NCBI RefSeq assembly: GCF_037975245.1
Contig: NC_092561.1
Coordinates: forward strand, 1,278,501 to 1,342,500
Direction of reading: 5' to 3'
Length of the DNA stretch: 64,000 bases
Source of the DNA: Apostichopus japonicus
Lineage: Eukaryota; Echinodermata; Holothuroidea; Aspidochirotida; Stichopodidae
The position numbers and the translations under genes are program-made. Of this stretch, positions 25,361 to 38,603 are shown piece after piece. Numbering within the stretch: position 1 is the stretch's first letter; each line of letters begins with the position of its first letter. The notes under the pieces are model-generated. The model ran no database searches. It was given only the letters and a program-made list of their open reading frames with translations, and had not been told where the DNA came from.

Positions 25361-28300
25361 ATGGAGTACATATCATTTAGTTCGTTTCAATGCCGCGCCA
25401 AGCCTGTCTTATTTGTGATTATCATATGTTCCTGTACACTTTGGCTGGCATTCACATCGGTTAGTCGAGGTGAGTATTCTATATCAGTTTAACAAGTGTT
25501 TAAATATTTATGCTGGTATACGTAATGTATTCACTGTCTGTTGTATCACTGAATTGACTTAATATCCTAGTCATATGTACCGTGTACAGGCGGACGTAGC
25601 CAGAGATTTGAAAGAGGGCAGAGAGCAGAATTTTCAAAGGGAGCATTATTACACTTAACGGAGCACCATGATGTACAAAGTGCCCTCACGTTGCAGGAAA
25701 TAAACAAAAATAAGTGAATTGTATTTACGTAGCAAACGAACTTTCAGGGCAAAGATTGAGAAGGGTCTTTTAGCTTCCTTCAACCTGAAAGAGGGCTTCA
25801 ATGATATTTCTTGCTTTTAGTTAAATTTTATATTTTGGGGTACTCAAAAGGGGGGGGGTGGGCGATCGCTACAATTGCCCCCCCCCCCCTCTCCCTGGGT
25901 ACGTCCCTGGTTCTAAATATATTATTCTAACGATGTTTCTTGAATTAGAATTATTATCATAATAGTTTTACACATATCAGCAGAACGTTTTGAGTTTTGA
26001 GAGGGTCATTTAATGGAGTCAGCACCACTGTAATTGTCGTTATATTAGGCTACTTCTTTTAAAGTTCATTTATACCAAACAGCATAGAATGTTTATCATA
26101 ACACATCCAAGTGCGGATATATTTGCGCTAAGTAGTGACATCCCTGGGGTAAAACCTTTTGTCAGCCAAGTTGGCAAATCATAAAGTGACATCCGAAATC
26201 AATTTGCATGATATTTGCTTCGTTAAAACTTTAAGGGGCCATATTGATGATAACTATCAAATTACATTAGGCCTAAACATGGAGTAAGTCTTTTATTTTC
26301 TTGCCGAGTAAAGCTGGGTTGTTTGTTTTCTTAATACGTAAATAAATGAACGGAATAATTGATAAGAAGTTAATAACAGGCAAAGCAATGATATATGAAA
26401 GAATATTACAGTGAATGCATCAGATTTGTGAGTACGCACGGCCAATTAGTGAAATAAAGGGAAGTTACCATGTGCAGTAGGCTAGACTATCAACCTGGGA
26501 ATGACATGATATTACATAGCGACAAACGCCAAATATATATAGTAGTCAACAATCAGCAGTGGCGTGAGTTATGGTGGGGAGGGTGGCTCTCCATTTCTTT
26601 CATGTCACCCCCACCTCCATCGTCGGTCGAAGGAAATAGTTACATTCTATCGGGGACTGGAATCACTCCTTGCACAATAGACATATACTTATATACCTAA
26701 TTTATAAACTAAATATGCCACAGACTGCACCAATGCACCCTCCCCCCCCCCCCCCCTCATCAAACACACATACATGGAAATCGGCTTCAACGACCCCAGA
26801 GTCAGTCCACCTCCTTTCTTATTTCCCTGTTCTGCCACTGTCTCTTCAGTAACAGCTATAACTCACCCCTATCCCTGCACCCCAACCAACTATATAGCCA
26901 CTACCGGCTTTGACATCATCTGCATGTCACGGATTACGTTAATACACGTTAATACACTATTCCGTGTGGTACGGTAAGTATTCCCTATCAAAGAATAGCA
27001 AATGGTTCTATACTAACCAAGCAAGTATTGTATATAACGCGCGTGAGTTTACCCGTGTCTATTGTTCGACAACTCCCACAGTCCTACTCACTCCACTGTC
27101 AGTGCTTTCAAGTATTGTTCGTAGCCGCATAGACAATGACCATTCTTCAGCTATTGTCTGTTCTTCCTGCCTGAATACAATGGCTTCTCTGAATAAGCCT
27201 AACAGCATAGACAATGCAGACGACTATGGTAGGCCATACGGGAAATAATTGCTGATTAAATGTCTGTAAGAATTAAAATTCTATTTAACACTAGCTTTAA
27301 ATAAAATTAATACCGGCATTAAATAGTATTAATACTGGCATTAAATAACATTAATACCGCCATTAAATAGACCATCTTTGTTTAGTTGGCACTGCAACTT
27401 TAGTTGCCTTATGGTATAATATGCAATATTATTGACAAGCTTCCTTACACGTTTCCAGCTCTTGCGCCAGGCGCTAAACTTACCCCGTTAGTTCATCCAT
27501 CTTCATTCAGGAGTCTTCCAAACTTTCATAGCGTAATGCTCTTCGAAGATTAATCTAACGATCGACAAGATTACGAGAATTTTACGTCTTTATCCTTAAT
27601 CGATAATTTTTTTTTACAAATAGTCATCGTACTAATGTGCAGAGTGGTACTATATTAACCGATATTTCTGATCATTATCCTATTTTCTGCTGTTAGAAAA
27701 ACTCTATTCATAAAACATAATTCTTCTAAGAGTGTTGGTTACTTTAATTATACTAGTGTCAGGATGAATTCGAGGTGAGCTGCTGCCTAAAGATCGGACA
27801 GATGTTATCAATCATCAGAATGCAGATTTTGCCTATTTCAAGTTTTCTGTATATAAAAAGATTTACTCAGACGTTCATAAGGTTGCGTACACTAAAAATG
27901 CTTAGGATATGAATCATCTGGCTAGAAACAGCAGGTCTCTAACTATGGGCATGTTTGCATATCACCTTCTGTATCTAAATTATTTGAACGTTTCACGTAC
28001 AATAGAATATCTAATTTTATCCATAATCATATATATCCTAAACACATTTAAGTATGGCTTTCGTAAAGATTATTCTACAGATATGGCAGCAGTTAATCTA
28101 TAGTCGATAAAATTGCAACAGCATTATACAAAATACTTTCAGAATAGGAATCCTCATTGATCTCTCACAAGAGGTATTTGATACCAATGACTACATAATT
28201 CGTTGAAATAAACTGCTTATGGTTAACGAGGGGTCGCCTTTGACTGCATGGATTGCTAGTTACTTGAGGAACAGTATGTCCCCAAGTTGGTGTCCCCCAA

Positions 28301-30985
28301 GGATCTATCATTGGGACACTATATTTCCTTTCTATATATTAATGATGTTCATTTAACATCCGAAAAAAGGCAAAATTTATTACCTTTGCTGATGATACAA
28401 CATTTAGTTTTTTCCAAAACAAGCCATTTTTAAAGGTTGTAATTTTTACATGCAGAGGAGGAATTTAAAAATATTTTCACTTGGCTTAATGCAAACAAGT
28501 TATCTTGAAATATATATATTTTTGATAATGAAAAGGTACAATGAAAGTAATATTTCATTAATTCTAATTGGGGGGCACGTCAATTATTCCTCATCATGCA
28601 CAAAATTCCTGGGAAATTTTAATTGACAACAAACTGCATTGTAAAGAGTTACTTCTTACGTTGAAAACAATAGTCTGTGCAATTGGTATTATTTACAAAA
28701 CCAAGAACTTTCTCTCTTCATAAAAATGTGCTCATGATGCGCTGATCATTCTTTAAGTACCCCCTCCTACCCCCCCCCCCCCCGCCACGTCTTAATAATA
28801 GCTTATGACTATGGGGGAACGCCAACAACACTCATTTAAATAATCCGCATCCCATAGTGAAAAAGAAATAAGAAAAAGGGAACAGAAAGATTATCAGATA
28901 TATTCACAGTGTTCCATACAATACCAATAGTGCACCTCTGTTTTAGGAGTCTGACATATTTTCGAGCTTTACAGTTATCAACTTGGGAGTTTTATGTATA
29001 AATGTTATCTCAGACTCTTACCAATATGGTCGAATTCGACCGCACTGGCCTAGCTCTTCCACTGGTTAATATAATAAATGAATCAGGTACATTTTTATCC
29101 ATTGTCTTTGAAACTCATCGCAGCAGTTAGCCAATAGTGTAATATTATTTATTTATTTACTATTTTCACTATAATTTTGGTCATTCATCCCGCTTTGTGT
29201 CTTCTTTGTTTTTCATCAGAAACTCCCTTTACATTTCTAAATTTCCAGTGGGCAAACAGGTCTTTCACTAGACATAACAAGTTTAATATCGCATCATGGC
29301 GCAATAAGGATTTACCACAAATTACAGATAATTCGACAGATCCTTCTAACGCCGAGAAGGTACCCTTCAATGACCGGCTCGTTCAAACTGATGCGGCAAC
29401 TCCGTCTGAGAGATTGGTCGAGGACAACTTACTGAATAATCGCACAAAAACCAACGAGATGGATTTATCTGAAGTGGTAATCAAATTATCTTTCTATCTA
29501 TCTAGTTGAATTTAATACCATGTAATATGTTGCAGATAGTAACTCGCTATATGGTTGTAACGTCTATCAAGTTAATGGTATTTGAAATTCAAGAAACGTT
29601 CACAATAACATTTTAAACAAAGTCAATTGTTAGCTATAGCGCGATTCTCATTGGGTTTATGCTACCAAGTGTTATATCTAACTAAATCTGTTATAGGCGT
29701 AAAAATGTATCGTATAGTGTAGGCTACTGTAATGATATGCAAATACTGATTGCAAATATATCCCGTTGTTCTATAACTGGGTGGTAGATGCCACGTACAT
29801 GCATGTAGGGTAATAATGGGTTAGATTGATTAACCAAAATAACGAACTAATTATAAATTGGGATGAACACATGTATTTTCTTTATGGAACGCTTAAAATC
29901 TGATCTTGATGTTGTTAAAGTACAGTCCAGCAGTTTTAAAATGAATTTTGATGTAAAAATATATGTACTGTCACAGTGAAATAACTGGTACAATAATAGG
30001 GAATTCATTTATTCTCTCTCTTTGTAGGCAGCCATGATGTATGTAGTAACATCGTGTCAAAACTTGTTGATACTTATGGCCTTCATTGCCATTATGTTAA
30101 AACAATGCATTCTGACAGATAGAATATTGATTTTTGTTTTAATAATTCTAGTTTGAATGTGGTGAAACGTGCCAGGAAATAATTCAGCAACACAGACAGC
30201 GGATCCTACAAGATTCTTGTCATAAGAAACCTATCAACGGTCCGCCCTCTCTATGGAACAAAACTACAGGTCACTTAAATCCATCGGAAATGAGAAGACT
30301 TGGACATATATATCCTATACACAGTATGGGTGTTTTATTCTGTGCTGTACCGAAAGGTGGGTCCACTACCTGGAAAAGAATCATGTTAGCCGCGATTGGA
30401 CGCATTGAGACCCCAGAGAGTTACAAGGGAGACATTCACCCATTGTTTCGCAAGGTTGTCAAATCTTTAGGTAAATATAGTGTTAACGAATCCGAAGAAA
30501 TGCTCAAGACGTACAACAAGTTTGTTATCGTCAGAGACCCAATGCAACGGATGTTATCACTTTTTCTCGATAAAGCCGTTGGAAAGCACATATTAAAATT
30601 TAACGAAAGTCAGTTTGAGGGATTTTTAAAATTTATCCTGAAGAGTCCGAATAGATTTCAATCAGTAGGATTCAATGAACATTGGACGCATACTTCGTAT
30701 TTATGTTTACCTTGTGATATCAATTACAACTTCATTGGACGTTTGGAAACTTCTCAAAGAGATACCAAATATATTTTTGATCATTTTCTTCAAAAGGCCA
30801 AAGGTAATTACAGTTTGACATTTCATACGAAGCATGATACCAACAGCACAGCTCCCGAAAAGAAAAGTCATTATTTTTCACAAGTGGATCGGGAAATCCT
30901 CCACGCAATTGTAAAAAAATATGGTATAGATTACGACAATTTTGGATATGATAGAAACATGTATCGTCTTTTCAAAAACATATAG
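25361..30985 (+). CDS. Carbohydrate sulfotransferase (HNK-1/CHST8-14 family), unit 4
   Basis: Exons are 25361-25469, 29220-29476 and 30152-30985, giving about 399 aa. The phosphosulfate loop is PKGGSTTWKR. The following variable segment is AVGKHIL. The region before the last conserved block is one residue shorter (SLTFHTKHDTNS in place of SLTLRPTIHETNS). The anchor exon is like unit 2, exon 2 is like unit 3, and exon 3 shares the FHTKH variant with unit 5, so the gene itself looks recombinant. All splice sites are intact. Confidence 0.9.
25587..25909. mobile_element. Same inverted-repeat element, unit 4
   Basis: Orthologous position, nearly identical to the unit 1 copy. Confidence 0.4.
27430..29100 (+). 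mobile_element. Decayed non-LTR retrotransposon, unit 4 intron 1
   Basis: Nearly identical to the unit 3 relic at offset about 7632. It differs mainly in C-run length near 28770. Confidence 0.8.
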
Positions 30986-31349
30986 TGAGGGCGCATAGTG
31001 TAGTGGTTGAATTATTATGATTTATAAAACAATGGATTTATATTACATTTACAATATCAACAACTTTCGTACGACCCACCTATTTACTAGAGTTCTTTGG
31101 AATTTTTCTTATACATTATCATTTATAAATTCAGAATTGCATTTAATTACAACAACAAAACTTCTTGCCTTTTAATGGAGACGGGTTTTTTAATTTGGGT
31201 TTGCTTCTTGAAATGACAGAAATTGATTTATTTTGAGGTTTTAATACGATCATTTAACTTAGTAGAGTTCTTCGGTATTTGTCTCATACATTATTAGTTA
31301 TAAATAATTTGCCTTAAATTACAAAAAAAAAGTGAGGACTTATACATAA

Positions 31350-31505
31350 AAGTCCAAAAAGCATAACACACGCATTCCGTATGTGACTAATTACAATCCA
31401 CTCATCAAATCCTTTATGAGCTCTATTAAACATTCCAATGAACAACGATACAGACTGGATTATGAACTATTTGGCTACAATAAAGATGTCAATTCCATGA
31501 AATGA
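31350..31505 (+). pseudogene. Relic sulfotransferase C-terminus, unit 4
   Basis: Same relic, open as in unit 1 (aatgaacaa). In unit 5 the array breaks at about 38882, before the conserved part. Confidence 0.65.
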
Positions 31506-33028
31506 TTCATGTTTTAAAAGTTCTCATTATTTAAGCAACTCGCTAAACAATACTTTGATCAAGTAACTTTTTTAGTTTGAACCGTTATTTTTTATTTACT
31601 TATTATTTTTTTTTAAGTTATATTGCATCGACTTATTTCTTTACAAGCTGAGGGACAGGGTGGGGTTCACTCGGGCACCGATACATGGTTGTTCATGATG
31701 AAATCTGAACGATTCATTTAGAATAATGTTTACGTTCTTTTCAAAACACCGAGGGTCGTTGCTTATGCACATTTCATTTAGAATGTATCATTTGAGCTGT
31801 GATCGTTTGTTGTTCTTGTTCTTGTTGCTTTCGGTTAAATATCCTTTAAAATGAACAATTATTGTAATTGTTACATATACAGTTATTTCTCTAGGTTAAC
31901 AAGTCACTGTTTATAGTCACATATGCTTTCCAAGTGGACAGAGACGTAAGTATTACAGGTCACGTGACGTCTGTTAATCAGTTCAGCTGAATCAATCTTG
32001 AGACTTGTGAATCAGTCTGCGCTCTCATCAGGGAGCTGTTACTCTAACGTTACAGAAGCAGCTCCCTGCTCCCATTCTAAATCGTTCGGTTCGGTATAGT
32101 AGCCCTGGCTCCGACCATTGTGGTCGTATTTGTATCTGTTTTGTATTCGTATTTTATGCACTTTATGCATGTACGTATCGTTATGTGGGAATCTTCTTCG
32201 GTATTGAGACGTCGTTTTTAACCACTTTCGTTTAAGTGCATATGTTTCTCTTTTTAGTATTATTGAGGACTTCATGACGATGTTTTGTCTGTACCATGGC
32301 TGATTGTAGAAGTAGACTACGAAATCTACTCAGCGCTCGTTCTTTACTCGTTTATCTATGTGTTATATTCTCTGCAAGTACTAGCGAGATTCGAGCCTCG
32401 TCGTTACTAACACACAACCATCCAAGCCACATTTGTTTATATACCGCCACCGGTCCACAGTAGGGAATATTTGGGCGCCCCCACCGGAATCTTTAGACTG
32501 AGTTTGCGTTACAATATATATCATCCACCCCCACCCCCTTCCCCCAACCCCCATAAATTGTGGTTGGAAGAAGAAAGCCTATAGGGAAAGAATATTCCTG
32601 ATGATTCCCTTCTTGTAACATATATTTTATTTTCTTGATACTCGCTTCAATCGCCCCTAGAGAGACCATCAGCCTGGCTCCTCTATTTCCCTGCCCTTTC
32701 TCTTCACTGTAGCCAATACCAGTATACCCCCCTCCCCCTGCATTAGAAATAACAAATAACCTCACTCTCACACACGCTTCTGTAAACTGATAGAATCCGG
32801 AACAGGAAATGCATTGATCGATCGAATCAACGACTGCTTAGTTCTTGGTACATGTATACATGCAGGACGGACGTATATACATACATGTTTCTTCAATTGG
32901 GTAATAACTTGTTTAACAGATATGAGAAGAACTAAAACTAAAATTGAGAATTAAGGAAAGAGTGACATTATTTCAGTGCTTTCGATCATATTCGGTGATA
33001 TTTGAATCATAAAGTTATAGCTAAAACA

Positions 33029-36000
33029 ATGGAGTACATATCATTTAGTTCGTTTCAATGCCGCGCCAAGCGTGTCTTATTTGTGATGATCATATGTTCC
33101 TGTACACTTTGGCTGGCATTCACATCGGTTAGTCGGGGTGAGTATTCTATATCAGTTTAACAAGTGTTTAAATATTTATGCTGGTATACGTAATGTATTC
33201 ACTGTCTGTTGTATCACTGAATTGACTCAATATCCTAGTCATATGTACCGTGTACAGGCGGACGTAGACAGAAATTTGAAAGAGGGCCGAGAGCAGAATA
33301 TTAAAAGGAGGCATTATTACACTTCACGGAGCACCATGATGTACAACGTGTCCTCACGTTGCAGGAAATAAACAATAATAAGTGAATTGTATTACGGAGC
33401 AGACGAACTTTCAGGGCAAAGATTGAGAAGGGTCTCTTAGCTTCCTTCAACCTGACAGAGGGCTTTAATGATATTTCTTGCTTTTAGTTAATTTTATTTT
33501 TCGGGGTACTCAAATTGGGGGGTGGGGTGGCGATCGCTCCAATTGCTCCCCCTCCCCCTGGGTACGTCCCTGGTTCTATATATATTATTCTAACGATGTT
33601 CCTTGAATTAGAATTATTATCATAATAGTTTTACACATATCAGCAGAACGTTTTGAGTTTTGAGAGGGTCATTTAATGAAGTCAGCACCACTGTAACTTG
33701 TAATTTTCGTTATATTAGGCTACTTCTTTTAAAGTTCATTTATACCAAACAGCATAGAATGTTTATCATAACTCATCCAAGTGCGGATATATTTGCGCTA
33801 AGTAGTGACATCCCTGGGGTAAAACCTTTTGTCAGCCAAGTTGGCAAATCATATAGTGACATCCGAAATCAATTTGCATGATATTTGCTTCGTTAAAACT
33901 TTAAGGGGCCATATTGATGATAACTATCAAATTATATTAGGCCTAAACATGGAGCAAGTCTTTTATTTTCTTGCCGAGTAAGCTGGGGTTGTTTGATTTC
34001 TTAATACGTAAATAAATGAACGGAATAATTGATAAGAAGTTAATAACAGGCAAAGCAATGATATTGAAAGAATATTACAGTGAATGCATCAGATTTGCGA
34101 GTACGCACGGCCAATTAGTGAAATAAAGGGAAGTTACCATGTGCAGTAGGCTAGACTATCAACCTGGGAATGACATGATATTACATAGCGACAAACGCCA
34201 AATATATATAGTAGTCAACAATCAGCAGTGGCGTGAGTAATGTTGGGGAGGGAAGGCTCTCCATTTCTTTCATGTCACCCCCACCTCCATCGTCAGTCGC
34301 ACAATAGACATATACTTATATACCTAATTTATAAACTAAATATGCCACAGACTGCACCAATGCACCCCCCCCCCCATCAAACACACCTATACATGGAAAT
34401 CGGCTTCAACCACCCCAGAGTCAGTCCACCTCCTTAATAATTTCCCTGTTCTGCCACTGTCTCTTCAGTAACAGCTATAACTCACCCCTATCCCTGCACC
34501 CCAACCAACTATATAGCCACTACCGGCTTTGACATCATCTGCATGTCACGGATTACGTTAATACACGTTAATACACTATTCCGTGTGGTACGGTACGTAT
34601 TCCATACTAAAGAATAGCAAATGGTTCTATACTAACCAAGCAAGTATTGTACATAACGCGCGTGAGTTTACTCGTGTCTATTTGACGATGTGGGTTCGAT
34701 AACTCCCACAGTTCTATTTACTCAACTGTCAGTGCTTTTAAGTATTGTTCGTAGCCGCATAGATAATGACCATTCTTCAGCTATTGACTGTAATCCTGCC
34801 TGAATACAATGGCTTCTCTGAATAAGCCTAACAGCATAGACAATGCAGACGACTATGGTAGGCCATACGGGAAATAATTGCTGATTAAATGTCTGTAACA
34901 ATTAAAATTCTGCCCGGTATTAATTCTATTTAATACCAGCATTAAATAAAATTAATACCGGCATTAAATAATATTAATACTGGCATTATATAGCATTAAT
35001 ACCGCCATTAAATAGACCATCTTTGTTCATAAGTTGCATACACTAAATGTAGGAATTTATATACTTACCTCAATCACTAAAAATGCTAAGAATATGAATC
35101 ATCTGGCTAGAAACAGCAGGTCTCTTACTATGGGCATGTTTTCATATAACCTTCTGTATCTAAATTATTTGAACGTTTTACGTACAATAGAATATCTAAT
35201 TTTATCCATTATCATATATATCCTAAACACATTTAAGTATGGCTTTCGTAAAGGTTATTCTACAGATATGGCAGCAGTCAATCTATAGTCGATAAAATTG
35301 CAACAGCATTATACAAAATACTTTCAGCAATAGGAATCTTCATTGATCATCCTCAAAAGGTATTTGATACCAATGACTACACAATTCGTTGAAATAAACT
35401 GCTTATGGTTAACGAGGGGTCGCCTTTGACTGCATGGATTGCTAGTTACTTGAGGAACGGAGTCCAGTATGTCCCCCAAGTTAGTGTCCCCAAGGATCTA
35501 TCATTGGGACACTATTTTTCCTTTCTATATATTCATGATATTCATTCAACATCCGAAAAAAGGCAAAATTTGTTCATTTTGCTGATGGTACAACATTTTA
35601 TATTTTCCAAAATAAGCCTATTTTAAAGGTTGTAACTTTTACATGCAGTGGAGGAATTTACAAATATTTTCACTTGGCTAAATGCAAACAAGTTATCTTT
35701 AAATATATATTTTTTATAATGAAAGGTACAATGAAAGTAATATTTTATTAATTCTAATTGGGGGCACGTCAATTATTCCTCATCATGCACAAAATTCCTG
35801 GGAAATTTTAATTGACAACAAACTGCATTGTAAAGAGTTACTTCTTACGTTGAAAACAATAGTCTGTGCAATTGGTATTATACGCCAACAACACTCATTT
35901 AAATAATCCGCATCCCATAATGAAAAAGAAATAAGAAAAAGGGAACAGAAAGATTATCAGAAATATTCACAGTGTTCCATACAATACCCATAGTGCACCT

Positions 36001-36563
36001 CTGTTTTAGGACTGTGGCATATTTTCGACCTTTACAGTTATCAACTTGAGAGTTTTATGTATAAAAGTTATCTCAGACTCTTACCAATACGGTCGAATTC
36101 GACCGCACCGGCCTAGCTATTCCACTGGTTAATATAATAAATGAATCAGGTACACTTTTATCCATTGTCTTTGAAACTCATCGCAGCAGTTAGCCATTAG
36201 TGTAATATTATTTATTTATTTACTATTTTCACTATAATTTTGGTCATTCATCCCGCTTTGTGCCTTCTTTGTTTTTCATCAGAAACTTCCTTTACATTTC
36301 AAAATTTCCAGTGGGCAAACAGGTCTTTCACTAGACATAACAAGTTCAATATCGCATCATGGCGCAATAAGGAATTATCACAATTTACAGATAATTCGAC
36401 CGGTCCTCCTAGCGCCGATAAGGTACCCTTCAATGACCGGCTCGTTCAAACTGATGCGGCAACTCCGTCTGAGAGATTGGTCGAGGCCAACTTACTGAAA
36501 AATCGTACAAAAACCAACGAGATGGATTTATCTGAAGTGGTAATCAAATCATCTATCTATCTA

Positions 36564-36650
<87 letters not shown>

Positions 36651-38603
36651 GTCTATCTGTCTGTCTATCTATCTATCTGCCTATCAGAACAGTGAAAAAA
36701 ATGTCCAGCCTCCACCGGGGTTCGAACCCGGGCCTCCGCTCTATATGCGGACACCCTAACCAGTAGGCTATGGACGCTGATTTTATGTTCAGAGGTTCGA
36801 AACCGGTAAGGAAGGTCGTAATTCGACTGTAGAGGGAGGTTTACACCAGTACACAAATATTTCATTGTAGAACTTTCGTGTGGACCTATATTTATAGACC
36901 TACTAATTTATAGCCCCATCGTACCTTACAAAGCATCATTTCATGTTTTTCCTTGAGATCATGTTCACTTAATCCCCCCACCCTCCTACATGGGAGTGTC
37001 TTCAACGACCCGAGGGCTAATCCCCTCCGTAATAAACTGATGGATCCACCACTCGGAAGTTTCGAACCCTGCAGGTCTATTGTTTGTATGCAAAACTAAC
37101 CATACCATGCTGTACCAGCACAAAGTTGAATTCAATACCATGTAATATGTTGCAGATCGTAACTCGCTGTATGGTTGTAACGTCTGTCAAGTTAATGGTA
37201 TTTGAAATTCAAGAAACGTTCACAATAACATTTTAAACAAAGTCACTTCTTAGCTAGCACGATTCTCATTGGGTTTATGCTAGTACTACGTGTTATATCT
37301 AACTTAATCTGTTATAGGCGTAGAAATGTATCGTATAGTGTAGGCTACTGTACTGGTATGCAAATACTGATTGCAAATATATCCCGTTGTTCTATAACTG
37401 GGTCGTAGATGCCACGTACATGCATGCAGGGTAATAATGGGTTAGATTGATTAACCAAAATAACGAACTAATTATAAACTGGAATGAACACATGTATTTT
37501 CTTTATGGAACGCTTAAAATATGACGTTGATGTTGTTAATTACAGTCCAGCAGTTTTAAAATTAATTTTGATGTAAAAATATATGTATTGTCACAGTGAA
37601 ATAACTGGTACAATAATAGGGAATTCATTTATTCTCTCTCTTTGTAGGCAGCCATGATGTATGTACTATGTAGTAACATTGTGTCAAAACTTGTTGATAC
37701 TTATGGCCTTCATTGCAATTATACAAAACAATAAAATCTGACAGATAGGATATTGATTTTCGTTTTTTATAATTCTAGTTTGAATGTGGTGAAACGTGCC
37801 AGGAAATAATTCAGCAACACAGACAGCGGATCCTACAAGATTCTTGTCATAAGAGACCTTTCAACGGTCCGCCCTCTCTATGGAACAAAACTACAGGTCA
37901 CTTAAATCCATCGGAAATTAGAAGACTTGGACATATATATCCTATACACAGTATGGGTGTTTTATTCTGTGCTGTACCGAAAGGTGGGTCCAGTACATGG
38001 AAAAGAATCATGTTAGCCGCGATCGGACGCATTGAGAACCCCGAGAGTTACAAGGGAGACATTCACCCATTGTTTCGTAAGGTTGTCAAATCTTTAGGTA
38101 AATATAGTGTTAACGAATCCGAAGAAATGCTCAAGACATACAACAAGTTTCTTTTCGTCAGAGACCCAATGCAACGGATGTTATCACTCTTTCTCGATAA
38201 AGCCGTTGGAAAGCACAAATTAAAATTTAACGAAAGTCAGTTTGAGGGATTTTTAAAATTTATTCTGAAGAGTCCGAATAGATTTCAACCAGTAGGATTC
38301 GATGAACATTGGACGCATACTTCGTATTTATGTTTACCTTGTGATATCAATTACAACTTCATTGGACGTTTGGAAACTTCTCAAAGGGATACCAAATATA
38401 TTTTTGATCATTTTCTTCAAAAGGCCAAAGGTAATTACAGTTTGACATTTCATACGAAGCATGAAACCAACAGCACAGCTCCCGAAAAGAAAAGTCAATA
38501 TTTTTCACAGGTGGATCGGGAAATCCTCCACGCAATTGTAAAAAAATATGGTATAGATTACGACAATTTTGGATATGGTAGAAACATGTATCAGCCCCTT
38601 TAG
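33029..38603 (+). CDS. Carbohydrate sulfotransferase (HNK-1/CHST8-14 family), unit 5, altered C-terminus
   Basis: Exons are 33029-33137, 36283-36539 and 37779-38603, giving about 396 aa. The catalytic motifs are present: PKGGSSTWKR, then FLFVRDPMQR where the others have FVIVRDPMQR, then the HWTHTSYLCLPC block. A 19 bp insertion at 38592-38610 changes the end from MYRLFKN plus one residue to MYQPL and stops translation four residues early. The conserved FGY motif is kept, although the next residue is Gly rather than Asp. Intron 2 starts with a (TCTG)n tract only about 15 bases after the donor. The array breaks about 280 bp downstream, so the AATAAA present downstream of the other copies is absent. 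Confidence 0.85.
33255..33572. mobile_element. Same inverted-repeat element, unit 5
   Basis: Orthologous position, the most divergent copy. The left end reads gacagaaat instead of gccagagat. Confidence 0.38.
35034..36170 (+). mobile_element. Decayed non-LTR retrotransposon, RT part only, unit 5 intron 1
   Basis: The endonuclease part is deleted: sequence jumps from caccatctttgtt-type context at about 35025 straight to the RT portion. The C-run segment near 35880 is also deleted. It keeps bases lost in other units (LRNGVQYVPQVSV), so this copy branched off before some of the shared decay in units 1-4. Confidence 0.75.
36549..36685. repeat. (TCTG)n/(TCTA)n microsatellite
   Basis: About 130 bp of tetranucleotide repeat starting next to the exon 2 donor of the unit 5 gene. 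It creates a spurious continuation of the exon 2 frame (CLSVCLSV). Confidence 0.95.
36686..36807 (-). repeat. tRNA-derived SINE, unit 5 intron 2
   Basis: Same family as the unit 2 copy. The tRNA-like part is 36777 down to 36708, with a good five-pair anticodon stem. Its tail is the adjoining TCTA/TCTG tract. Confidence 0.72.

Larger units (their letters stand above)
23944..31569 (+). repeat. Sulfotransferase tandem array, unit 4
   Basis: A 7.6 kb unit. Its 5' half is like unit 2. From about 27,000 it is like unit 3 (offset about 7632). Its exon 3 is closer to unit 5 around the PAPS-binding motifs, so this unit is itself a mosaic. Confidence 0.93.

Noticed and set aside
36240-36695. 151-codon frame with CLSV repeats
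   Set aside because: Exon 2 of the unit 5 sulfotransferase reading through its donor into a (TCTG)n tract.
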